A DNA stretch of 64,000 bases, taken from assembly GCA_023548195.1 (NCBI GenBank), contig JAJHZJ010000808.1, positions 1,592,182 to 1,656,181 of the forward strand, in the 5' to 3' direction. The notes under the pieces were generated by a model. That model saw only the letters and a program-made list of their open reading frames with translations. It ran no database searches and was not told the origin of the DNA. Each line of letters opens with the position of its first letter. Position 1 is the first letter of the stretch. The translations under genes and the position numbers were made by a program. Below, piece by piece: positions 1 to 12,350 of this stretch. Source of the stretch: Bettongia penicillata ogilbyi. Its lineage: Eukaryota; Chordata; Mammalia; Diprotodontia; Potoroidae.

Positions 1-310
1 AGAGTGCTAGACTTGGAGTCAGAAGATCTGAGTTCACATTCTGCCTTAGACACTCCAGGAGAGAAAGAGAATAAGCATTTGTATGGCATCTCCTATATGA
101 GAGGCACTGTGCCAGGCAGTTTACATATAATCTCATTTGATTATCTCATCTAACAGCTATGGGATATTTAATCTTTCTCCAACTCAGTTTCCTTATCTGT
201 AAAATCAGGATAATAATAGCATCTGCCTCACTGGGTTGTTAAAAGGATTAAATAAATGAACATATGAAAAGTGCTTTTTAAATCTTAAAGCACTATATAA
301 ATGTTAGTTA
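1..310 (+). repeat. MIR/Mar-type SINE, interrupted
   Basis: The sequence has the SINE head GGAGTCAGAAGATCTGAGTTC at the left edge. A later MIR core follows: CAGTTTCCTTATCTGTAAAATCAGGATAATA, then AAAGCACTATATAAATGTTAGTTATT. The middle (60-170) is foreign or degraded. Confidence 0.7.
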
Positions 311-318
311 TTTTTGTT

Positions 319-416
319 TACTACTACCACTTCTCCTACTGCCATCATGACTATACTATCGCTACCAGTACTACTGCCACCATTATCAACCTGCCGCCAC
401 CACTACCACTACCCCT
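319..416. repeat. Degenerate ACC/ACT triplet repeat
   Basis: Nearly continuous imperfect CTA/CCA/CTG triplets (CTACTACCAC ... CCACCACTACCACTACC). It is ordinary simple repeat sequence. Confidence 0.7.
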
Positions 417-2200
417 TGTATAGTTCATCCCGAAGATATTTCAAAAATGGGACAACTCTTGGCTAAATATGTTATGAATGTTTTCTGTGCTAGGGATAAA
501 TATACAAAGAATGAAACAGTCCCTGCTCACAAGGGGCTTGTGTTCTAATGAGGGAGACAGTGAATATAAATATCATAATATAAAGATCATAAATGTAAAG
601 TGAAGAAATGTATACTTCCTTCATGGTTCTTATCTTCCTGTAAGTAAAGAACGAAATAAGAATATTTCTCTTTGTTGAAACCAGGGCTAATGTTTTTCAG
701 AGTATAATCCACTTATGTTGAAGGTAAAACACTAGTCCCTTGGTGGTGGAGGTTGAGTTAAAGTTGTCACACTTGAGCAAATGCAGTAGCTAAAACACCC
801 CTTGAAGCTTATCAGTCTTTCCTCTTGGCGAAAAAGAAGCTTTGAACCTACTCCCAATAATTCTTGGCTGAGGTTGGAACTGTCTCTGTAACCTTTTTCA
901 TCAGCTTTGCTCCATGAATGTTCCTGATTATAAAATTCCTCATCTTGTGGGAAAGAAACCAGTGATTTCTCCCTATTGTATGTGGTGAAATAAGAAAGGA
1001 GGGAAATACTTGCATTAAAAATGTGCATATTTTCTAGAAACCATCTCTTAGGTTGGATATAGGCTATTTTTGTGATTAATCTGTTTTTTAGTTACTAAAT
1101 CCTTTCTGTAGATCTATATAAATTTGTTTTTAGAATTGAACTTTGAGACTGACTCCCAATTCCTCTGTAGCAATTTTGAAAAACATTTTTTTTTGGCACT
1201 CTTTGACATCAGCGTCACTTTCCAATAATTATTTCCCTTCACCTCCAGTAGAGGATGTATGCCTATTTCTGCCTCTTTTGTCTGTCACTTAGTTGGAAGG
1301 AAGTTGCCCTCCCTGACAGGAGATAATCTCTGTTTGCACATTATGACAGGGTGCTCACTCACTACATAACCAAGTAACCTATCTCATTTTGGGGCAGCTC
1401 TCTCAGAAAGCTATTCTTTTGTATCAAAATTTATCTACATATACCTACATATACTGTCCAAGGTCTGCCACCTGGAGTCCTGCAGAATGACTAGGTCATT
1501 TTTCTCATACATACACATATATGTATACATGTGCATATTTATCTATAGCAGTCCTTTTTATGTCTGAATAAAATGATCATTTTACCTAAGTTGTCTTTCT
1601 TAAGGTGAAACCTTAAATTCTTGAAACCTTTCCTCATATGGTGTGGTTTTAGACCATTCACCTTTTTTTAGATTGGTTCTAATTTGTCCCTGAGTTGCTT
1701 AAAATTAAACATGTAGCCTAATGTATAATCTGACCGGAATAGAACATATTGAGAATGTTATTGCCTCTCATTCTGATAATATTTCTTTTATTTAATCTAA
1801 ACTTGAATTAGGAACCACCTCATATTGTTAGCTCATTAAATCTTGCATTTAACAAACTGCTAGGTTGTCTTTGGGTCAGCTGCTCTTAAGTTTGTTCTAA
1901 CCATTCTGTACCTGTGCAATTGAGATTTTGAACTTAAACACAAGACTTGGCATTTGCTTCTTATAAAATTTCATGGACTTCATTACATCTTATTGAGATC
2001 AGTGGGAATTCAGAGTCGGTCTGTTGTTTTATAGAATCAAAAAATATTGACTCTACGCAGGACAGTATCATGTAAGACAATTATATTGATGATGCGTTTT
2101 AAATGCAAACATTTTATATAGAGATGGGACTAACAAGAGCCCAGCATCCTGATTCCCTATGTGCCTGTCTGGCAAAATTTTCTTCTGCAGCAGTTCTTCT
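417..2200. other. Intron, nothing recognised
   Basis: AT-rich intronic DNA. No exon, RNA gene or confidently named repeat was seen; a short TA/CA-rich stretch lies at about 1506-1545. Confidence 0.5.
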
Positions 2201-2201
2201 A

Positions 2202-2269
2202 AGATATATATACACGCACTTGTGTGTGTGAGTGTATGTATATGTATATATACGTGTGTGTATATATAA
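2202..2269. repeat. TA/TG microsatellite, imperfect
   Basis: Alternating purine-pyrimidine runs (TATATATACACGCAC, GTGTGTGTGAG, then TATATGTATATATACGTG). Confidence 0.8.
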
Positions 2270-2442
2270 AAGCATAGGAACTGTGAGTTAAGTATTGCTT
2301 TATCAATTTAGAGATTTTAGTTCCTTGTTCTAGTGCTGATTTATTTATCTAGGCTATTTCATTTTTATCTCTTTCTCCCTATAAAATAGGGGGAGTATCA
2401 ATACTTTCCATTTCATTGTCTTTATAGGGGGCTACAATGCAA

Positions 2443-2678
2443 GTGAGGGGCATCTAGATGGTACAGTGCTGGGACTGGAGTCAAGAAGACTCATCTTCCT
2501 CAGTTCAAATCTGGCTTCACTTAATAATTGTTTGACCCTGGGCAAGTCACTTAACTGTATTTGCCTCAGTTTCCTCATCTGTAAAAGTGAGTTGGAGAAG
2601 GAAATGGCAAACCATTTTATTATCTTTGCCAAGAAAACCCCATAAGAGATTATGAAGTCGTACATGACTGAACAAAAA
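2443..2678 (+). repeat. Marsupial tRNA-derived SINE (Mar/WSINE type)
   Basis: The head is GGGGCATCTAGATGGTACAG with GGAGTCAAGAAGACTCATC. TGACCCTGGGCAAGTCACTT and CTCAGTTTCCTCATCTGTAA follow, then the lineage-typical 3' part GGAGAAGGAAATGGCAAACC and CTTTGCCAAGAAAACCCC. Confidence 0.88.
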
Positions 2679-3107
2679 ATACCAAATGAATGTTATATTT
2701 CAACAGGAAATTGACCTAAGAATTTTAAGAAAAATGTTTTCATAGATGTTATCTAATTTTATTGTATCATTACCTGAAGTCCTCTGTTGGCAGTTTCCTT
2801 GGTGGCATGGAGTGACACTGGTGGGTCTCATCAAGCTGGAATGGTTTTGAGTCTGGTTCATCTGTGGATGAGCCTATGGACCAGCCTTGTTAAATAGAGG
2901 CTCATTCCCAGAAGATCAGCTACCAGATGGTAATTTTTTTTCCATCCTCAGAAGAGGGGTGATGAAGCTTTATTTGTAGAAGTTAAAATCCCAGCTCCTT
3001 AAAATAATAATAATGACGTCCAGAATCAAGTGAAGTAACATGTAAAGCATGTAAGTTCTAAAAACTTAAAGTGGTATGTAAATGGCAAAGTGGTATTTTT
3101 TTTTTAA

Positions 3108-3365
3108 AGGATAATGGAAAGACTATCCTCCACATGTCATAGAATCAAGAGAAATTTGGATTAAAATCCTGACCCTATTACCTCTTGTGTGGCCTTGGGC
3201 AAATCATGTAACCCCTTGGAGGTTTAGTTTCCTTAGCAGGAGAAATGGGAATATTTGTAGTACCTAACTCACAAGATTGTTGTAAAGATGAGATAAGATA
3301 ATGTATGTAAAGTGCTTCGTAAACCCTAAAGCACAGTGCATTAGGTATTTTTGTAATAATTAGCA
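3108..3365 (+). repeat. MIR-type SINE
   Basis: Core motifs are TGTGGCCTTGGGCAAATCATG, TTTAGTTTCCTTAGCAGGAG, GTTGTAAAGATGAGATAA and AAAGTGCTTCGTAAACC. Confidence 0.75.
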
Positions 3366-3884
3366 GATAGGAATCAGATGGCATTATTTCTACACCTGCA
3401 GCAGAAGTAGTGATGGGAACTGGCCTTGCACTGTCATTGGTTTTGGTAACTCCTGGCTGAGAAGGAAACTTCCTCTTCGAGTACAGGTTGAAACCTGCTC
3501 TGCACTTTGAAGTCTTAGAGAGTAGCCTGGAGTATTAAGAGGTTAATGACTTACTCGGGATCATGCCAACAGTATGGGTCAGACATAGGACTGGAGACCA
3601 GATATTCTGGCGCCAAGGTGACCTTTCTATCCCCTCCACCACACTTCCTAGTACATGATGTGTATCAGGGCTGAACTGTTACTAATAGAGCCCTGAAGTG
3701 GCTGAAGTTATGTTAATACTGATGTTACCTGGCTATACAAAACAAGCAGCTAAGGTTGGAATGAGATGAGAGAAATGCTTCCTTTTCTTTTCCTTTCTTT
3801 CTTTGTCTGCCTCAGTCTTCCTATCTTGCCCAGGCTAGAAGTTGAGGCACTGTTCAGTGTTTGTTTTACTAAAAGTGCCTCTGA

Positions 3885-4700
3885 TTGAATAAGATCTTTC
3901 CCACCCATTGATGGACCTGCCCTTTGTGGGAACCTTGATTAGGGGGAGTTGTTTTGTAGGAGGGTTGCAAGGACCTTTTGTTTTTTTCTATTGAGGCACT
4001 GAGTCAGAGGGTTATGCCCTCTGACTCTAAAAAGTGTATAAATACTCTGAAGGTGAGGTTTTACTTTGGGGTTTAGTTTTTGTAAGAAGGTTTTGGTGCC
4101 AGATGAGGACCCTGGGAAGCTGCTTTAAGGAGCCCCATAACTTTGAAACCCAGATGTCATGCTTCCCTCTCTGGTTACTATGGTCAGACAGTTGGACTGT
4201 CTGTCAAATTCAGGCAGAGGAAGCCATGTCTGTTGCTCATTGATTACTTTGGGGCTTACTGACTGGAAGTGTTTGTTTGGCCAGATGAGGACTCTGGGAA
4301 GCTACTAAAGGAGCCCCCCAAGTTTGAAAACCCAGATGTTGGTGCTTCCCTCTTTGGTGACTATGATCAGACAGTTGGGGTCCAACTGTCTGTTGAATTC
4401 AGGCAGAGGAAGCCGTGTCTGATGATCTTTTGATTTCTCTGTACTTTGAAATTCAGGGTGCTGACTCCCCTGAACTAGGTGAATGATACATGTGCTCGAT
4501 TAAAGTGATTGTTTACCTCTCAAGAGTTGCCTTTCCTTTTATGAGTGCAGATCTAGGAACCTGTGATAGCAGGCCCCCCTGTGTATTTTGATGTGATTAC
4601 TGTTATATTTTCTTAGGCAAACTGATGCCCCTCCCCTCTCAAGGGCTTACCGTGTCTTTGATGCTCTGTTTCAACACTTGATCAACTAGCCCTACTGCAG
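3885..4700 (+). mobile_element. Probable solo LTR of an old endogenous retrovirus
   Basis: The stretch is not tRNA-SINE or LINE-like. It has a TATA-like GTATAAATA at 4036-4044, an ATTAAA polyadenylation-like signal at 4499-4504 and a U5-like T/C-rich part after it. It contains two tandem copies of a ~165-180 bp unit, starting CCAGATGAGGA at 4099 and 4281. No internal retroviral coding sequence adjoins it. Exact ends and a target-site duplication were not found, so the LTR call is an inference. Confidence 0.45.
4099..4440 (+). repeat. Tandem duplication, two units of ~165-182 bp
   Basis: Both units share CCAGATGAGGA, CTGGGAAGCT, AAGGAGCCCC, CCAGATGT, GCTTCCCTCT, ATCAGACAGTTGG or GTCAGACAGTTGG, and ATTCAGGCAGAGGAAGCC. 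The offset between copies is 182 bp. The second has a small insertion (GGTCCAACTG). Confidence 0.85.
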
Positions 4701-7700
4701 GTCAGGATTTTAGAATTCAAGTGATACACTATCCTCAGTTTCCCTAGTAGTTGAAATTGTGAGTATATGGTGCCAGATGAGAAGTTTAATAACTCAGACT
4801 TCAACTCATAAAAATACTAAATTTGTAAGTATTCTTAGAGTGGTAAAAGTATCGTCAGAGAATGCAACTGATACTGATATTACATGCCTTTTGAAAATAG
4901 CTATGAAAAATGCTGTCCCTCTCCAGAGAGAGAACTGATGAACTCTGAATGCAGATTGACGCAGAAATAGCGTAAGTAGGTACAGAGAGAATGCTTCATC
5001 ATAATATGTGGTTTAATGTCATAGGTATGCATAACATCCTGAGACATACATACAAGCAGCAGTACTTCATAAATGTATAATTTTGTCATTGTGGGTGTTT
5101 CTCCTACCAGCCTAGAAGACGTACCATCTGTAGTGTATTGCGGACCCCCGGTCCATGCATCTGCAAGGCCAGTCAACCTGGTGGTGAACTTTGCCATTTT
5201 TAGCCAGCTTCATTAGGCCTATCCTTGAAGCTTTTCTAGTTTGGTGGCAGGGCAATAGAGCTAGCTTGGGCTGTATGTATCATTTGAGGATCCAGGGCTG
5301 TTTCTGTAACATTATAAGGTGTTGGATGAGGTTTTTAAAAGTGGCATGCATCCATACAAGATTATATATGTTAGAAAATTGTTTTGAAAGATAATCCTGT
5401 CAGGTGTTATTACGTACTTTTGTCCCGTAGATACCTTAGATGGTTAAAGATAATAATTGTTATTATGTTCTGATTTTATTAAAGTCATTAATTCCCATAA
5501 GTAAATGAGAATGCCTTCAAAACTGACTCATTTGTAGATTCAAAGAAAGACTTGACTCAATAAAAAGTACAGTAGTTAATGTCTACTATATGGTAACACA
5601 CATTAAATATCTTGATTATAAATGTACTTTGGAGACATGGTATTATTTTGTATAATTGAAAGGAAATTTTGGATCTAATGAAATTTAGTATCTTAAAGAT
5701 TACAATTAACAAAATACTTTCACAACAAAGTTGCTTTTTGATATGTTGTCCTTTTGTAGTTGTTGCTAAAGACAATTGATAAATTATTTCTAACATAAAA
5801 TGGATTAATAAACACTAGAAAAATTTGTTAGGGTTTTATCCTCTAATCATCTATTTTATCATGTATCTTGTTGCGGATTGTAGTGATGTGACTATATTGG
5901 TTTTTAAAAAATTTGATAAAAAAACTAATTTCTCAGTCATGATTCTGTAAATGTAGGATTGTAGTCATTTAAGTTGAATTTTAGGCTGGATTGCATTTAA
6001 GTTGAATCTTAGGTTAGATTGTAGTCATTTAAAATGGAAATTTTAGTACCAGAAAGAAATTGTTTAATGGGGATGGCAACTTTGTTGACTTGATTGAAAT
6101 GTAGCATGTCTTCTTAGTTAGTAGACTAGCCTCTATGGTTGATTCACGCTCGTTTTAAGCCCCATGTTCTCCATGAAGTATATGGGCAGAGACAGTCCTT
6201 TTCTCAGAAAATATATTACTCTTAGATGAACTGCCAGAAAACCCTAAGATTTTTTCATCTTAGGGATAGCATCCTTTGATTTTTAGATTCTATTGCATAA
6301 TTGACTTCAATGGCAATTTCTTTTATGTTCATCATATAAACAAGCCTTTGCTGAAGCTCTGTCTTATGAAGTCTCATTGTGGTATGAGGGAGTGACCCTG
6401 GATTCTTGAAGGATAAGGCAGGGGGGGAGAGTCTTGAGCTCTGCAGGGTCCTTCCAAGCCAGCAAGGATTCATGTATAGACCTGCTGATGGATTGCAGTC
6501 TGTTAGAGGTCAGCCTACTTGCGTTTGGAGACACTTATCAACAGGAGAGCCATTGGATAATAAACTTTTCAGCTCTAGCGGTTCTTCATGACTCTCTCAA
6601 TGGAGGGAGTGCCCACTCCAGTGAAATAATAGCAATGTAGTACTGACATGTATAAATAGATATTTGAGGGATTTTCCAAAGAAATGAAGTAAGATTCCTC
6701 TTTTGACACAGAAGTTATTTATTACTCATTTATTTCCATCTCCTGCACATCCTCATCAGGTCAGAGGAAGGAATATAAGATTATTATTTTTTTCTATTTT
6801 GAGTAATTTCTTTCATGGAAGGACAGAATTTTGTTAACAGCTTCAATCTGGAATCTGAGAGGCCAGAGTAGGACAGTTGAGGATGTATGATCTGTTTGTA
6901 ATTAAAATGATTTTGCTGAAGATAAATGGAAGTGTTCACTGCTGTCCACACCTGTTTAAGTACTTTCATCAGGCCTTCAGAGAGACCTTGAATGACAGTT
7001 GCTGTTAATACCTACAGCTGGAGGTCTGGGTGATTCTTTGAGTTCTAGCCCTTCCAGCCTGGGGGAAGGGGGTTATGAGCAGGTTTGCACCCTCTGCCCA
7101 TTGTGCTAGGAAAATATCTTTGAAAGGGAGAGGAGGGAGAGAGAATCCTCATTTACTTCATACACATTTACTTCAACTGTCCTTGATTTCATCAGTGTCA
7201 ATAGTTTCTCCACTGATGCAAGGAGCAAACTTTCTTTCCTAGAGTATGGATGAAAAGGCATTTTTAAAGGTATAATGAAGTGTTGCTGTATTTGGAAAAA
7301 AAGTATCTCCTGGTTCAACAACTTGATGTGAGCCCGTCCACCTGACCCTAGTTAGGATGGGCTTCAGTTAGCAAACATGCCTGGACTTGACCCAGATGCA
7401 TTTCTAGCTTGGTTTTACAACTTACTGCAGTTTACATTGTCTTAGTGTAACTTTCAAGGGCTCAGGCTTACCTCATTCATTCATTCAACAGTTACTAGCT
7501 TCTGGCCATGTGCTAATGTGCTAAACGTGTAGGGACTTGTGAGAAAAACTAGGAATTGAGAGAAAACATTGTTGTAATATTTGAACCTAGCCTTGTGTGC
7601 GGCTGGGAAGTTGGACCACCTCTACGTGCTGCTTAGAAACCCTTATCTAAGGACCTAGGTGATGCTGACCAGAAACCAAGTCAGATCCAAAGATTGATGC

Positions 7701-7970
7701 CCGTTTTTGACCGTAGGTCATGGGGGAATAAGACTCAAGCACAGCTGACTATAATATATCCGATTACCCGATGAGTGCATTACATCCCTCAAAACAAGGC
7801 AGTTTGGTACATAGCCTAACAGGGAACGTTTCCATGTTGGGGGTAGTGGTGGTGGCTAGGAATGAATTGGGTTGTTTTTTGGTAGAACAGGTAAAGAGGG
7901 AGAACATTTCAGAAGGCTCAGGGTGTATTTTTTCTTTTTTTCCTTGCAGGAGCCGAGGGTATTTATTAGT
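4701..7970. other. Intron, mostly unique DNA
   Basis: No gene was recognised. It contains a ~30 bp triple repeat at 5956-6046 and a short reverse L2 3' end at about 7475-7545. Open frames here are short and match no family I know. Confidence 0.5.
5956..6046. repeat. Local ~30 bp tandem triplication
   Basis: Three imperfect units are built on GGATTGTAGTCATTTAAGTTG, GGATTGCATTTAAGTTGAATC and GATTGTAGTCATTTAAAATGG. Confidence 0.7.
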
Positions 7971-7974
7971 CACT

Positions 7975-8420
7975 CAGTTTTATTGATGTTTTGTTTTTAT
8001 GTTATATACACTGACTTCTACTTTGTGAGAGGTTTCTTGTAACAAGGCAAAACAGTTACGTAAAGCTAATACAATGATCTCATTTGAAAGTATATGCAAC
8101 ATTTCCCATTTGTATCACCCCCTACCTTTCTCTTTTTAGAAAAAAAAAATACCTTCTCTCTCTCTGTCCACCCCCCCAGAAAAGAAAAAAATATTCTTGT
8201 AATAGATATGCATAGTCTAGAAAAAGATACACCCTTTAATGGCTGTATACAAAGAACACTTACAAACCCACACACACACTACATATCCAGTTCTCCACCC
8301 TAAATTCACCACTTCTCTTTCATGGATGACATGTTTCATTAGTCTTCTGGAATTATTGTATTAATCATAGTATTTTACATTTTTCAGAGTTGTTTGGTTT
8401 TATGTATTGTCTCTGTCTCT
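7975..8420 (-). repeat. Possible antisense L1 3' UTR remnant
   Basis: T-rich start and A/C-run sequence with a layout like other antisense L1 3' ends in the window. There is no coding motif to confirm it. Confidence 0.3.

Positions 8421-8422
<2 letters not shown>

Positions 8423-8458
<36 letters not shown>
8423..8458. repeat. (CA)n microsatellite
   Basis: About 17 uninterrupted CA units, abutting the 3' end of a reverse SINE. Confidence 0.95.
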
Positions 8459-8459
<1 letters not shown>

Positions 8460-8671
8460 TTGTATAGCACTTTAAGATTTGCAAAGTACCTTGCAAAAGA
8501 TCACATTCCTCCCTTACAACAGCCTGGGAAGTAAGTGCTATTATTATCCCTAAGATGATGAAACTGAGAGAAGCAGAGGTTAAGTGATAAAGCTAGTAAG
8601 TGAAACTGGATTTGAACTCAAGTTTTTCTGAGTCAGGTCAAGTGCTCTATTTGTTGTGCTACATAATTACT
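8457..8671 (-). repeat. MIR-type SINE
   Basis: Reverse-strand reading gives GAGCACTTGACCTGACTCAG, GAGTTCAAATCC, CTCAGTTTCATCATC, TGTTGTAAGGGAGGAATG and AAAGTGCTATACAAATG. Confidence 0.75.
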
Positions 8672-8872
8672 TCTGTTTATAAATATTATCTCATTTTTTC
8701 CTTGGGATGTTGATACTGTTCTTATTCTCATTTTACAGAAAAGGAAATTGAGGTTGAGGGAGGTAAGTGTCTTGTTCATGGTGACAAAGCTAGTGTCTGA
8801 GACAGGCTTTGAATTCAGGTTTTCCTGACTCTAAGTCCAGTGCTGTGGACACTGCACCACCTAGTTGCCTTC
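8672..8872 (-). repeat. Marsupial tRNA-derived SINE
   Basis: The reverse-strand head is GGCAACTAGGTGGTGCAGTG with GAGTCAGGAAAACCTGAATTC, then a MIR-like body (TTTTCTGTAAAATGAGAATAA). Confidence 0.8.
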
Positions 8873-10404
8873 TAACTGGGACTAGGTTACTGCAAAAGTC
8901 CAAGTGGGTGGTAATAAGGGTAATAGGGCAGTGAAAGTAGAGAGTGGGGGATGTTGAGAACAACAACAGAGATGTTGAGAAAGTGGAATTTATAGAAACT
9001 GGCAGTGCTTTGATATATGAGGTATAAAGGAGAGAAGGAATAGTCAGAGGTAACCCCAGGGTTATAAATATAGGATGCAGGGTGAATAGTGGTACCACTG
9101 AGAGAAGTAAAGTCTGAAGGAAAAACATATTTAGGGGATGGCATAAAATCATTCTGAGTTTGAGGGTGTAGTGGGACAATCCTGGTGGTGATCATCTGGA
9201 CATGGGAATGGAACTGAGAAGAGAAGCCAGGCCTGAAGATTTGGGGATCATCTACAAAGAGTAGGCAGATGAAGTTGCCCAGATCAGCGATATTGCCAAG
9301 GGAGACAGTGTGGGGAAAGAGGTGATCCAGGACTGACCTGGTGGAACATCTGCCTTTAGGGTCAAAAAGAGGATGATGAGCTAGTGAAGATGGAAAGAGA
9401 AACAGGATATGATGTTGTTGTTAAAGCTAAGGGAAAAGGAAATAGCTGGTGTTGGAGGGTAATTAATGTTGCAGAAGAGGATGAGGCCTGGAAAAAATGA
9501 CCATTGGATTTGGCACTTAGATAATGGGTGACTTCATCAGGAATTTCATTAGAATGATTAGGACAAGAGCTAGATTACGGGGGGTTTTAAATAAGAGGAG
9601 GCATTGGGTATAGAGTATAGTTAAGCTTCTTCAAAGAGAAAAATGGGACAGTTGCTGGATCAAGGGAATTTTTTTTTTTTTTAGTATAGCTTTGGCAATG
9701 TTTGTAGGAAGAAAGGGAGGAGTTAGTATCTATGGGGAGATTTAAGGTATGTGAGAAGTGAGGAGATAAACATTGGGTCCTGAAGGAAGCAGGATTAAAA
9801 AGGATCCAGAGCACAGGTACACAGATTAGATTTGGTAAGAATAGGGCTAGCTCTTCTTTTGTGACCACAGTAAGTAGGAGAAAGTGGGCAACATCTGAGA
9901 AGTTTTGAAGGATTTGAGGAGGGAAGCTGAAGAAGTTGGTGCTAGATGGCATTAATCTTCTAAGTGATTTAAGTAGGGGAATAAAGTTGGAAGTAAGGAG
10001 AAAGGAGGGGTCTGGCCCTGCTGAGAGAATTAACTTTTAGGTAGTTAAGGAAGGTCTGTAGATTGTTATGTAGCCTCAAGCATTCACGTAAGAAGGATGA
10101 ACTTTGTTCACATGTATGACTTTTCCCGGTGATGCTCAGCATCTGATGAGTTATCCAGGGATGATTATTTGCAAGTTGCAAATGGTGGAAGGTGAGAATA
10201 AGGGAGAAGTTCTAGGGTAATGACTAGTGATAGATTAAAATGGTCAACTCTGGGGTTAGGATTGGATGTGGAGAAAAACAAGCACAATGAGATAGATTGG
10301 GAGAGTAAAGATGATTAGGAGTAAGGCAAAGCGTTGGTCTAATGGGAGAGAGTGGGAGAGACTGAAGACCAGCCCATGCCTTCTCCTTGCCTTGTTGGTG
10401 CTCT
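8873..10404 (-). mobile_element. L2-like LINE fragment, left part
   Basis: On the minus strand the pyrimidine-rich sequence matches the pattern of mammalian L2 ORF2 and 3' DNA. Weak peptides around 9587-9952 suggest the segment upstream of the RT domain. The same fragment resumes at about 12351 after the HAL1 insertion. Confidence 0.55.
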
Positions 10405-12350
10405 AACTTTTTTTTTCATTATAGGTTTATAAATGTGTAATTATGCAAAACACTTCCATAACAGTCATATGGTGAAAGACAGTATTTCCCTCCTTCCTAT
10501 CCTGCCCCCCATTTATTCTATTCTCTCTTTTTACCCTATCCCTCCTCAAAAGTGTTTGCTTCTGATTATCGCCTCCTCCCATTTACCCTTCCATCATCCT
10601 CCACTCCTCCTTATTCACTTTCCCCTACTTTCCTGTAGCGTAAGATAGATTTTCATTCTAAATTGAGTGTGCATGTTATTCCCTTCTTAAGCCAAATGTG
10701 ATGAGAGTAAGATTCTCTCTTTCTCTCTCAGCTCCCCTTTCTTCCCCTCCATTGAAAAAGCTTTTTGTTGCCTCTTTTATGTGAGATAATTTGCCCCATT
10801 TTATTTTTCTCTTTCTCCTCTCAATATATTCCTCTCTTATCCTTTAATTTTATTTTTTTAGATATCATCCCTGCCTATTCAACTCACCCTGTGCCATCTG
10901 TCTATATGTATATAGTCTTTCCAACTACCCTAATACTGAGAAAAGTCTCAGGAGTTACAAATATGATCTTTTCATGCAGTAATATAACAGTTCACCTTTC
11001 ATAAGTCCCTTATGATTTCTCTTTCCTGTTTACCTTTTCGTGCTTCTCTTGATTCTTGTGTTTGAAAGTCAGATTTTCTGTTCAACTCTGGTCTTTTAAA
11101 AAAGAATGCTTGAAAGTCGTCTATTTCATTGACTGACCATTTTTTCCTCTGAAGTATTATACTCAGTTTTGTTGGATAGGTGATTCTTGGTTTTAATCCT
11201 AGCTCCTTTTACCTCTGGAATATCATATTTCAAGCCCTTCGATCCCTTAATGTAGAAGCTGCTGGATCTTGTGTTATCCTGATTGTTTTTTCACAATACT
11301 TGAATTATTTCTTTCTGACTGCTTGTAATATTTTCTTCTTGACCTGGGAGCTCTGAAATTTGGCTACAATATTCCTAGGAGTTTTCCTTTTGGGATCTCT
11401 TTCAGGAAGTGATCGGTGGATTCTTTCAATATCTATATTACCTTCTGGTTCTAGAATATCAGGGCAATTTTCCTTGATAATTTCTTGAAAGAAGATGTCT
11501 AGGCTCTTTTTGATCATGGCTTTCAGGTAGTCCACTAATTTAAAATTGTCTCTCCTGGATCCATTTTCCAGGTCAGTTTTTTTTCCAGTAAGATATTTCA
11601 CATCATCTGCTATTTTTCAGTCCTTTGGCTTTGTTTTATAATTTATTGATTTTCACAAAGTCATTAGCTTCCATTGGCTCCATTTTAATCTTTAAGGAAT
11701 TGTTTTCTTCAGTGAGCTTTTGGACCTCCTTTTCCATCTGGTCAATTCTATTTTTAGGGCATTCTTCTCCTTATTGGCTTTTTGGATGTCTTTTGTCATT
11801 TGCGTTAGGCTTTTTTGATCTCCTTTCACAAGCAGTTGATTCGTTTTTCATGATTTTCATGCATCACTCTCATTCCTCTTCCCAATTTTTCCCCTGTTTC
11901 TTTTACTTGATTTTCAAAATCCTTTTTGAGCTCTTCCATGACCTGAGATCAATTTATATTTTTCTTAGAGGCTTTGGATGCAGGAGCTTTTGATTTTTTT
12001 TGTCTTCTGTTTGCATGCTTTGGTCTTACTTGTCATCAAAGTAAGATTCTATAGTCTGATTCTTTTTCCAGTGTTCGATCATTTCCCAGCCATCTACTTG
12101 ACTTTTGATCTCTTTGTCAAGGTAGTTCTTTGCTTCCAGTGGGGGTGGAGGATATACTGTCAGTCACTTGATTCCCTCCACAATCTAGAGCTCCAGAAAC
12201 AGTCACTGCAGCCACTGCTCCTGCCCCTTCCCCTGCTGCTGCTGTTTCTGTGGCTGCCGCAGGCTCATACACCCCCCTCTGCCACCCTGGGACTGGGGCC
12301 CCAACTACTCTATTCTTTCACACAGTTCCCACAGGTTTTTTCTAATGTTA
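10405..12350 (-). mobile_element. Old, decayed HAL1 copy nested in L2
   Basis: In reverse orientation this matches both intact HAL1 copies along the 3' purine/pyrimidine region (10440-10900), the ORF1 region (about 11090-12000) and part of the 5' UTR (to about 12350). The flanking sequence on both sides is L2-like, so the HAL1 inserted into an L2. Divergence is clearly greater than between the two intact copies. Borders are approximate. Confidence 0.8.
11090..12000 (-). pseudogene. Broken HAL1 ORF1
   Basis: In reverse orientation, fragments such as DLENGSRRDNFK, IIKENCPDILEPEG and IERIHRSLPERDPKRKTPRN are readable at 11305-11601. They are L1/HAL1 ORF1 RRM-domain peptides. The C-terminal part (11090-11300) and the coiled-coil part (11600-12000) lie in other frames, with stops and indels. 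The copy cannot produce a full ORF1 protein. Confidence 0.8.

Noticed and set aside
8790..9195. 129- and 102-codon minus-strand frames
   Set aside because: They lie within a reverse SINE and an L2-like fragment; no conserved protein pattern was seen.
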